The notes below the pieces were generated by a model. The model worked only from the letters and a program-made list of their open reading frames with translations. It made no database searches and was not told the DNA's origin. A program made the position numbers and the translations under genes. This document shows, piece by piece, positions 17,358-24,243 of a stretch of 45,370 bases of DNA; the first letter of the stretch is position 1, and each line of letters begins with the position of its first letter. Source of the stretch: Clostridiales bacterium (lineage in GTDB: Bacteria; Bacillota; Clostridia; Saccharofermentanales; Saccharofermentanaceae). The stretch spans positions 1 to 45,370 of the forward strand of contig JAGCGK010000014.1 in the NCBI GenBank assembly GCA_017649645.1, given 5' to 3'.

Positions 17358-19175
17358 ATGGAGATCAAGATAGCACATCTGATTGCTGATTTTCTTGTCG
17401 AAAAAGGAGTTAAGCACGTCTTCACCGTTACGGGCGGCGGCGCTATGCATCTTAATGACGCACTGGGCCACAAGGAAGGCTTAACATCTGTCTACAACCA
17501 CCACGAGCAGGGTTCATCCATTGCTGCAGAAGGTTATGCGAGACTTACGGGTAAGATCGCCGTATGCTGCGTAACCTCAGGTCCCGGCGGAACCAATGCG
17601 ATCACAGGTGTAATGGGAGGCTATCTGGACAGTATCCCGATGTTTGTTCTCTCCGGTCAGGTAAAAAGAGAGACAACTTTGTGGTCTACGGATGTTCCGC
17701 TCCGCCAGCTGGGCGACCAGGAATTCCCTATCATCGACTCCGTTCAGAACATGACAAAGTATGCCGTTATGGTCACTGAGCCTAACGACATCCTCTATCA
17801 TCTCGAGAAGGCATGGTTCCTCGCTAATAACGGACGTAAGGGACCTGTTTGGCTTGATATCCCGCTCGATGTTCAGGCAGCTAAGGTAGATAAGGATCAG
17901 CTCCGTCACTTCGAAGGAAGCGACGAGGAGAAGGTTCTCTGCGCCAAGGAGAATCCGTCCTACAGCGAAGAGACCACAAAGGCTATCCTTGATAAGCTCT
18001 ATAACGCCAAGCGTCCTGTTATCCTTGCAGGTACGGGTATAAATGTAGCAGAAGCTAAGGACGAGTTCCTTAAGGCAGCAGCAAAGCTTAAGATCCCTGT
18101 AGTAACGGCATGGAACGCTCATGATCTCATGACGGACGATAATCCGTACTACTGCGGAAGACCGGGCACCGTCGGTACAAGAGGCGGTAACTTCGTTGTT
18201 CAGAACGCAGACGTTCTCTTTGTTATCGGATGCCGCATGAATATCCGTATGATCAGTTACAACTACAAGGAGTGGGCTAAGGATGCCTATAAGATCGTTG
18301 TGGATATCGACGAGGCAGAACTCAGAAAGCCTACAGTAAACGTTGATATGAAGGTCAACGCCGATCTTACCGACGTACTTAAGTCCATCAACGCTTCCTC
18401 CTATGAAGCTAATCCTATCCACGAAGCATGGGTCAAGTGGGGAAGAGACATCGATGCCAAGTATCCTGCATGTCTCCCGTCTTACGATGACGTTAAGAGC
18501 CCTGTTAATCCGTACGTATTTATCGACAAGTTCAGTAATGCTCTTTCCGAAGGTGACAAAGTTATCTGCGGCAACGGTTCCGCATGTGTTGTTACTTTCC
18601 AGGGCTTCCATGTAAAGAACGATCAGAGACTTTTCACCAACTCCGGCTGCGCAGCCATGGGTTACGGTTTCCCGGCAGCTCTTGGCGCTTGCGTTGCGGA
18701 AGAAGGAAAGCGTGTCATCTGCGTTGACGGTGACGGTTCATTCCAGATGAACATCCAGGAGCTTCAGACTGTCGTTTATAACAAGCTGAACCTCAAGATC
18801 TTCATCATGAACAACAACGGTTATCATTCCATCAGACAGACACAGACCAACCTCTTCACACCACCGCTCGTAGGCGTTTGTGACGGCAACGGCCTAAGTT
18901 TCCCTGACCTTGAGAAGCTCTCTGCCGCATACGGCATCAGATATGTCCGTATCTCCGATTCTTCTGAGGTCACCTCGAAAACACTCGAAGCTGTAAGCGG
19001 AAACGATCCTGTCCTTTGCGAAGTTGTCCTTAACGACAAGCAGACATTCTCACCAAAACTTTCATCCAAGGTACTGCCTGACGGCAAGATCGTATCGCCG
19101 CCGATCGACGATATGTTCCCGTTCCTCGAGAGAGAAGAATTTGACGCTATCAAGGAATCCGTTCCTAACAAATAA
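17358..19175 (+). CDS. ThDP-dependent acetolactate-synthase-like enzyme (YerE-like candidate)
   Basis: The 605-residue protein has the three domains of the thiamine-diphosphate acetolactate synthase/pyruvate decarboxylase group. The PYR domain carries the cofactor-activating Glu50 in YNHHEQG, a central domain follows, and the PP domain has GDG at 458-460 with the paired Asn near 485-487. Acetolactate synthase is possible, but no small subunit or branched-chain amino acid genes are nearby. In a CDP-deoxysugar operon the closer parallel is YerE of the yersiniose A pathway, which adds a two-carbon unit from pyruvate to C4 of CDP-3,6-dideoxy-4-ketoglucose. RBS AAAGGAG. Inference from context, not proof. 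Confidence 0.8.
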   Translation: MEIKIAHLIADFLVEKGVKHVFTVTGGGAMHLNDALGHKEGLTSVYNHHEQGSSIAAEGYARLTGKIAVCCVTSGPGGTNAITGVMGGYLDSIPMFVLSGQVKRETTLWSTDVPLRQLGDQEFPIIDSVQNMTKYAVMVTEPNDILYHLEKAWFLANNGRKGPVWLDIPLDVQAAKVDKDQLRHFEGSDEEKVLCAKENPSYSEETTKAILDKLYNAKRPVILAGTGINVAEAKDEFLKAAAKLKIPVVTAWNAHDLMTDDNPYYCGRPGTVGTRGGNFVVQNADVLFVIGCRMNIRMISYNYKEWAKDAYKIVVDIDEAELRKPTVNVDMKVNADLTDVLKSINASSYEANPIHEAWVKWGRDIDAKYPACLPSYDDVKSPVNPYVFIDKFSNALSEGDKVICGNGSACVVTFQGFHVKNDQRLFTNSGCAAMGYGFPAALGACVAEEGKRVICVDGDGSFQMNIQELQTVVYNKLNLKIFIMNNNGYHSIRQTQTNLFTPPLVGVCDGNGLSFPDLEKLSAAYGIRYVRISDSSEVTSKTLEAVSGNDPVLCEVVLNDKQTFSPKLSSKVLPDGKIVSPPIDDMFPFLEREEFDAIKESVPNK

Positions 19176-19184
19176 GGAGACCTC

Positions 19185-20126
19185 ATGAAAAGAGCCGTAA
19201 TTACAGGTTGCACCGGAATGCTCGGACTCGCCCTCATAAGAAAACTTCTGTCTGAAGGTTATGAGGTCGTAGCAGTGATCCGCCCTGACAGCAAGCGGGC
19301 AGATAATATTCCTGAAGATGAGAGGATAACGGTCGTCGAGCTCCCGCTCGAAGATATCGGCATGCTCCCTTCGGTATTAAAGCCTCTCGGCATCGAAAAT
19401 GCTTCGCTCTTCTTCCATTTCGCGTGGGGAGGAACATCAGGCGCAGCCAGAAACGATATGGAACTTCAAAAAGAAAACATCGCCGCAGCGTTAAAAGCTG
19501 TCGATGCAGCTCACGAACTTGGCTGCGAGGCCTTCCTCGGAGCAGGTTCCCAGGCCGAATACGGCCGCGTTCCTGACGGAACAAAATTAAGCGGCAAGAC
19601 ACCGTGCGATCCTGAGAACGGATACGGCATTGCCAAGTACGCAGCAGGCAAGATGACCAGAGTCAAGGCTCAAAGTCTCGGCATGAAGCACATCTGGGTA
19701 AGGATCTTAAGTACTTACGGCGAATTCGACGGTGCTCACACGATGGTAATGAGCATGGTAAGTAACTTCATCGACGGCAACCGCGCATCCTGCACCAAGG
19801 GTGAACAGATGTGGGATTACCTCTACTGTGATGACGCTGCCAATGCTTTCTATCTCGCAGCCACAAAGGGCGCAGACGGTAAAGTCTACCCTGTCGGATC
19901 AGGCGAAGTAAGACCGCTTGCAGATTATATAAGAGATATAAGAGATGCTATCGATCCTGATCTGGAGATCGGATTCGGTGAGGTAGATTATTACCCCGGT
20001 CAGGTCATGTATCTTTGCGCAGATATTGCCGAACTTACTGAGGATACAGGATTTAAACCGGAGTATACTTTTAAAGAAGGAATTGAAAGAACTATTAATT
20101 GGTATAAAGCGAGGAAGAACTCATGA
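19185..20126 (+). CDS. NAD(P)-dependent sugar epimerase/reductase (extended SDR)
   Basis: The 313-residue protein is an extended short-chain dehydrogenase with GCTGMLG (about 8-14) as nucleotide-binding motif, a family block FFHFAWGGTSG, and the catalytic pair in YGIAKYAAGK. These proteins oxidise, reduce or epimerise nucleotide sugars. In this operon it may reduce the keto or acetyl group left by the ThDP enzyme, as YerF does for yersiniose, or reduce C4 directly as abequose and paratose synthases do. I cannot choose between these by sight. RBS AAGGAG. Its stop overlaps the GT2 start (ATGA). Confidence 0.82.
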   Translation: MKRAVITGCTGMLGLALIRKLLSEGYEVVAVIRPDSKRADNIPEDERITVVELPLEDIGMLPSVLKPLGIENASLFFHFAWGGTSGAARNDMELQKENIAAALKAVDAAHELGCEAFLGAGSQAEYGRVPDGTKLSGKTPCDPENGYGIAKYAAGKMTRVKAQSLGMKHIWVRILSTYGEFDGAHTMVMSMVSNFIDGNRASCTKGEQMWDYLYCDDAANAFYLAATKGADGKVYPVGSGEVRPLADYIRDIRDAIDPDLEIGFGEVDYYPGQVMYLCADIAELTEDTGFKPEYTFKEGIERTINWYKARKNS

Positions 20127-21064
20127 AGAAGATATCGATCCTGATACCTTGTTACAACGAAGAACTTAATGTCGAGCCTATGGCACAGGCCCTTACTGAG
20201 ATGTTTGCAAAAGATCTCCCCAATTACGATTATGAGATCGTATTCATAGATAACGATTCGAGAGATCTGACGAGGCCGAAGCTTCGTGCACTCTGCGAAA
20301 AAGACAAGAGGATCAAGGCTATCTTCAACGCCAAGAACTTCGGTCAGTTCAATTCCCCGTATTACGGAATGCTCCAGACAACGGGTGACTGTACTATCTC
20401 CATGGTCTGCGACTTCCAGGATCCGATCGAGCTCATCCCGAAGTATGTTAAGGAATGGGAGAACGGCTATAAGATCGTTATCGGTATCAAGACTTCCAGT
20501 AAGGAAAGTAAGATAATGTACTTATTAAGAAGTCTCTATTATAAGATAATAAAGAAGTTCTCCGACGTTGAGCAGATCGAGCATTTCACGGGTTCAGGTC
20601 TTTACGATAAGAGTTTTATCAAGGTATTAAGAGACCTCAAGGATCCTAAGCCGTTCCTCAGAGGAATTGTAGGAGAGCTCGGATTTGAGCGTAAAGAGAT
20701 ACCTTATGAGCAGCCACAAAGAAGAGCAGGTAAGACCAGCAATAACTTCTATAGACTCTACGATGCAGCTATGCTCTCTATCACATCTTATACAAAGATT
20801 GGTCTTCGTATCGCAACTATCGGAGGAGCGATATTCTCGTTCTTCAGTCTGGTAGTCGCTCTTGTATATTTCATCTTGAAGCTTTGTATGTGGGATTCGT
20901 TCCCGGCAGGTATGGCTCCGGTCGTTATCGGTATGTTCGTATTGGGCTCCGTTCAGCTGTTCTTTATAGGACTTTTGGGCGAATATATCCTCAACATAAA
21001 CGACCGTATCATGAACAGGCCATTGGTTGTTGAAGCGGAGAGATTAAATTTCGACGAAGACTAA
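20123..21064 (+). CDS. GT2 membrane glycosyltransferase (GtrB/dolichol-phosphate-sugar-synthase-like)
   Basis: The 313-residue protein has a cytoplasmic GT-A domain with the start ISILIPCYNEE, the VFIDNDSRD acid motif and a DFQDP metal/sugar motif, then two C-terminal transmembrane helices (about 233-255 and 263-290). This is the architecture of GtrB enzymes that load a sugar from a nucleotide donor onto undecaprenyl phosphate. With GtrA in the same operon it likely transfers the operon's CDP-sugar, although characterised GtrB enzymes mostly use UDP-glucose. It is the last gene of the operon. Confidence 0.87.
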   Translation: MKKISILIPCYNEELNVEPMAQALTEMFAKDLPNYDYEIVFIDNDSRDLTRPKLRALCEKDKRIKAIFNAKNFGQFNSPYYGMLQTTGDCTISMVCDFQDPIELIPKYVKEWENGYKIVIGIKTSSKESKIMYLLRSLYYKIIKKFSDVEQIEHFTGSGLYDKSFIKVLRDLKDPKPFLRGIVGELGFERKEIPYEQPQRRAGKTSNNFYRLYDAAMLSITSYTKIGLRIATIGGAIFSFFSLVVALVYFILKLCMWDSFPAGMAPVVIGMFVLGSVQLFFIGLLGEYILNINDRIMNRPLVVEAERLNFDED

Positions 21065-21105
21065 CCTTACAAAATTGTTAGATTAGCGTAAGCAAAATCG
21101 ATAGT

Positions 21106-21111
21106 TATAAT
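21106..21111 (+). promoter_or_regulatory. Possible -10 element ahead of the small acidic gene
   Basis: TATAAT lies 63 bases before the ATG at 21174 in a 109-base AT-rich gap after the GT2 gene. No clear -35 at the right distance is visible. Confidence 0.3.
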
Positions 21112-21173
21112 CGGGCGTCAGTAATATCATATACTCAAGGAAGACGAAAGCGTACAGAAGGGAGATATATGAA

Positions 21174-21362
21174 ATGAATGACGCCAGAACTTTTTATGAG
21201 TTAACTTCTGAAGAGTTGAATGAACTTAAGATCATTATGCTCTTCAGTGATGATGAAGAGTTCTACGAAGACATTGATGAGATCTCCTATACATCTGTAA
21301 AACAGAAATTCGGAAACCTGAGGTTCAGGCGCGAAGACTTCGCCTGCAACCTGATTGCTTAA
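21174..21362 (+). CDS. Small acidic protein of unknown function
   Basis: The 62-residue product starts at ATG 21174 with AAGGGAG nine bases upstream. It is strongly acidic in the middle (DDEEFYEDIDE) and basic towards the end (KFGNLRFRREDFACN), with no membrane segment. An overlapping two-codon frame (ATGAAATGA at 21169) precedes it. A good terminator follows at 21399, so with the AT-rich upstream region it looks like a real monocistronic gene. I do not recognise the family and no function can be inferred. Confidence 0.55.
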   Translation: MNDARTFYELTSEELNELKIIMLFSDDEEFYEDIDEISYTSVKQKFGNLRFRREDFACNLIA

Positions 21363-21398
21363 GACACTCTCTTTTTCATAACACTTCATAACCCTAAT

Positions 21399-21436
21399 AA
21401 AAACACCTCTTTGCCCCCCCGCAAGAAGGTGTTTTT
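21399..21436. terminator. Intrinsic terminator, symmetrical
   Basis: AAAAACACCT pairs with AGGTGTTTTT, extended by TTTGC/GCAAG across one mismatch, around a loop of Cs. The T-run follows on the + strand, and an A-run precedes it, so it could stop transcription in both directions. Confidence 0.85.
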
Positions 21437-21453
21437 ACTTGCATTTTTTACAG

Positions 21454-21483
21454 GTGACAAAAATGTCTGATATCTGCTATTAT
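21454..21483 (+). promoter_or_regulatory. Promoter of the WYL regulator pair
   Basis: GTGACA at 21454-21459 and TATTAT at 21478-21483 are separated by 18 bases and lie 27 bases ahead of the first WYL gene. Each box matches four or five of six consensus bases. Confidence 0.4.
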
Positions 21484-21509
21484 ATGTACTAAGTTGAGGG
21501 AAAAGAGTT

Positions 21510-22700
21510 ATGATCGAACATAAAATGATTGATGACATCAATGTCATTCGTGAAGTCTCGCGTAAATACCATTCGCGCGGATTTAGTTCATCTGCCTTTC
21601 TTCAAGGTTCCGTAGTAAATACCGTTGATTCATACATGAATGAACAGGTCCATTTTGCTCCCGATGAAAACGGAGAATATGTTTATAAGACCATCGACAG
21701 CCGTGATCTTCCAAAGAGCCATTTGATGCAGCTTTGGAGAATGAAGACTATTGATGAATTCTATTTCAATATGCATTTCTACATTCTGGATATACTCCAT
21801 AATGCCGAGAGGACCGCTCAGGAGACCTACGATATAGCCACCGGATATGCCAGGGAATTCGATCCGGATTATGTTATCGATAAAGACCGCTTTTTCGGTA
21901 TGATCGATACCTATGTTGAAGACGAGATCCTGGTCATGAGGGAAGAAAACGGCGTAAAGCACTATACGATGGCGCCTCGCACTAAGCTTCCGAGTCCTGA
22001 ACTCCTCCGCTATTTCGCAGAGATCGCTCCGTGCGGAACAGCGGGTTTCACGATCGAGTATAAAAGACAATTCGTTAAATCGTTCTTCCAGTTCAAACAT
22101 CACTTTACGGCACTTGCCTTTAATGACGGTATTCTTTTGGATATTTTCGATGCCATCTCGAAAAGGATCACCGTCGTACCGATCCTTTTCGATGAAGGAA
22201 AGACAAATGAAGTAGTTCCGATCAAGGTATTGTCCGGAACTCATGGAGGCAGAGATCATCTTGCCTGTTATGATCTTGTGACAAAAAAGTTCAAGAACAT
22301 CAGGGTCGACGAGATAAGGGAATTCGAACTCGGCGAGAAGTATGACGAGTATGATGCCCGTTATGAAGAATTGGAAAAATTGAGAGAACATGTCTGGCTG
22401 ATCGATTTTACTGAAAGAATCGAGCATATAATGTTTGAACTTCAGTTCGAACCTGCCGAGGATTATGTTCTGCTCAGACTTAACAGAGAAAACAGATTCG
22501 GAAAGATCACTAAGCTTTCTGAAGGCTACGTAAGGTTTGAAGCAGATGTAACCAACTCATACGAGATACTTCCTTGGGTCAGGACCTTTATGGGTTGGGT
22601 AACTAAGATCGAACTGTCAAATAAAGAGGCTCTTAAGCATTTTAAAGATGAGATCAGGGCCATGAACGATATGTACGGAGGCAACGATGAAACTGTTTAA
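21510..22700 (+). CDS. WYL-domain transcriptional regulator
   Basis: The 396-residue protein appears to be a WYL-family regulator. The N-terminal part is helical and the WYL-type region at about 245-285 contains VPIKVLSGTHGGRDHLACYDL followed by FKNIRVDEI, where family members read a ligand and set DNA binding. The Trp-Tyr-Leu triplet itself is degenerate (HLACYDL). A C-terminal extension ends in LPWVRTFMGW. GAGGG lies upstream of the ATG. The second WYL-like gene overlaps its 3' end by 14 bases, so the two are likely made together and may work as a complex. Target genes are unknown. Confidence 0.7.
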   Translation: MIEHKMIDDINVIREVSRKYHSRGFSSSAFLQGSVVNTVDSYMNEQVHFAPDENGEYVYKTIDSRDLPKSHLMQLWRMKTIDEFYFNMHFYILDILHNAERTAQETYDIATGYAREFDPDYVIDKDRFFGMIDTYVEDEILVMREENGVKHYTMAPRTKLPSPELLRYFAEIAPCGTAGFTIEYKRQFVKSFFQFKHHFTALAFNDGILLDIFDAISKRITVVPILFDEGKTNEVVPIKVLSGTHGGRDHLACYDLVTKKFKNIRVDEIREFELGEKYDEYDARYEELEKLREHVWLIDFTERIEHIMFELQFEPAEDYVLLRLNRENRFGKITKLSEGYVRFEADVTNSYEILPWVRTFMGWVTKIELSNKEALKHFKDEIRAMNDMYGGNDETV

Positions 22701-23583
22701 TGAATATTCCAATCTGTTTTTTGGAATAAGCGGATACATCTTATATCTTGCCGAACTCCGTAAGGTTACGCTCCAGGACGTTGCAGACATGGTCGTCGCA
22801 TGCAGCAGCGTAGTTACCAAGGAAGAAATAGAAAGCTATATATCCAGCGATTCCAACAAGCTCTTAAGGGATGACGGAACTACGGTTCTCAAAAACAATC
22901 CGTCAATGCCTCTTACTATTATCCAAAAAAGATGGCTCAAGGCTATATCCCTTGATCCGAGATTTAAATTATTCGGAGAAGAACTGGAAGGTCTTGATGA
23001 TGTCGAGCCGCTCTACACAGCCAAGGAATATGAGATTTACGATAAGTTCAAAGACGGTGATCCTTATGAGAAGGAAACTTATATCAAGAATTTCATGACT
23101 GTCGTAAAAGCTATCAAAGAAGGCACTACTTTGAATATCTCCGTAAGGACCAGATCAGGCCACAGGAGAAAAGTCCTGATGCTTCCGTCTAAGATCGAAT
23201 ATTCTGACAAGGATGACAAGTTCAGAGTTCTCGGAAGCGGCGACAAGGTCAATATGAAGAATATCATCACTGCCGAGAAATCAGAAAAGAAGATATCTCA
23301 TGCCAGTGACGATGATTATGTAGTCAGAAATGAAGTTGTGTTCCGCCTTATTAATCCGGACATAGACGAGATGATGAACTACTTTTCTCATTTTGCTAAG
23401 GAAGTACGTAAGGTATCCGATACGGATTACGAAGTAAAGATCTTTTATCTTCCGGATGACGAGACTGAGATCATGGTTAGACTGTTTGCTTTTGGTCCTT
23501 CGATACAGGTATTGGCTCCTTCATCCTTCAGAGAAGTAATGAAGAGCAGGATCAGCAAACAGATGAGACTTTTCGATCAGTAG
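22687..23583 (+). CDS. WYL-type regulator, second of a tandem pair
   Basis: The 298-residue protein starts within the end of the first WYL gene. It has a helical N-terminus, the motif LTIIQKRWLKAISLDPRF (about 77-94) that I associate with clostridial WYL-type proteins, then a beta-rich WYL-like region (TLNISVRTRSGHRRKVLMLPSKIEYS) and a C-terminal domain with VEVKIFYL-like strands. Its final codons and TAG stop form the left copy of the 12-bp repeat TTCGATCAGTAG that flanks the next gene. It is probably a partner of the upstream regulator. Confidence 0.62.
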   Translation: MKLFNEYSNLFFGISGYILYLAELRKVTLQDVADMVVACSSVVTKEEIESYISSDSNKLLRDDGTTVLKNNPSMPLTIIQKRWLKAISLDPRFKLFGEELEGLDDVEPLYTAKEYEIYDKFKDGDPYEKETYIKNFMTVVKAIKEGTTLNISVRTRSGHRRKVLMLPSKIEYSDKDDKFRVLGSGDKVNMKNIITAEKSEKKISHASDDDYVVRNEVVFRLINPDIDEMMNYFSHFAKEVRKVSDTDYEVKIFYLPDDETEIMVRLFAFGPSIQVLAPSSFREVMKSRISKQMRLFDQ

Positions 23584-24243
23584 GAGATAGTTTTTGAGAA
23601 AAAGAACAGTAATACTTTTGGCCATACTCTTGATAACTTTAATGGGAGTATTATCAAGCGTTTTTTTAGTTGCCAGGTTTAATTATTCTACCAAGCACAC
23701 TATGGTTTACGAACCTTCTCAGTCGGAAGAACTCTTGGTAGCACACGATTTTGGGCTAATTCTTTCTCCTGATATAAGGATTACAAAACTATTCTTTTGT
23801 CAGAATAGAGAAGATGAAAACTCCCTTCGTTCAATAAGAATTGAAGGAGTTAGTGATGTTTATTCTTTTTTGACAAATAACGTGAACCTAGTATCAGAAG
23901 TTACCAAAGAAGAAGATTATATTCTTATTGATGGTGAACCTGTTAATTTTGTGGAAACAGTTGTCGATTATGAGCAAACTGGTCAATATAATGGATCAAG
24001 AGTAGCTGTTCAAATAAAGGGGCGTTACGAACCAGACGGAACAAGAGATTTTGAATCAACTTGCATAATTTCTTTTTTCGTGGATGAAAATGGGGATTTG
24101 CTTTTTGTGGAATGCGGGTATAAATATGTTCCCTACGGATCTAGCTATTCAAATATAAAAGACGAACATTTTTGGGATGATTTTTCTTTGTCGTGGATTC
24201 TTAAAAAGCGTAATACCTGATACCATACTCATTCGATCAGTAG
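23572..24243. repeat. 12-bp direct repeats bracketing an AT-rich gene
   Basis: TTCGATCAGTAG occurs at 23572-23583, as the last codons and stop of the WYL gene, and again at 24232-24243, where it covers the stop codon of the opposing membrane gene. The copies are exactly 660 bases apart and bracket one gene of different composition. No terminal inverted repeats or transposase are visible. Confidence 0.8.
23594..24220 (+). CDS. Single-pass membrane or exported protein, AT-rich, probably acquired
   Basis: The 208-residue product begins with basic residues and one hydrophobic stretch (VILLAILLITLMGVLSSVF), so it is either secreted or held by an N-terminal anchor. The rest is beta-rich and acidic with no motif I know. 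The start is a TTG at 23594 with GGAG seven bases upstream; no better ATG is near. The codon choice (AAT, TTT, ATT, GAA, AGA) is visibly AT-richer than that of both neighbours, and the gene lies between two copies of a 12-bp direct repeat. This suggests recent insertion as a single-gene unit. Confidence 0.65.
   Translation: MRKRTVILLAILLITLMGVLSSVFLVARFNYSTKHTMVYEPSQSEELLVAHDFGLILSPDIRITKLFFCQNREDENSLRSIRIEGVSDVYSFLTNNVNLVSEVTKEEDYILIDGEPVNFVETVVDYEQTGQYNGSRVAVQIKGRYEPDGTRDFESTCIISFFVDENGDLLFVECGYKYVPYGSSYSNIKDEHFWDDFSLSWILKKRNT

Noticed and set aside
17577-18611. Long open frame on the minus strand inside the ThDP gene
   Set aside because: It lies wholly within a gene with clear ThDP motifs, has no ribosome site and shows no family features; it is a shadow frame.
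17358-19175. Plain acetolactate synthase for branched-chain amino acids
   Set aside because: No ilv or leu genes and no regulatory subunit are nearby and the gene sits inside a CDP-sugar operon; still possible, so the call stays a candidate.
23572-24243. Insertion sequence or integron cassette
   Set aside because: There is no transposase, no terminal inverted repeat and no attC-like structure; only the direct repeat and composition support an insertion.
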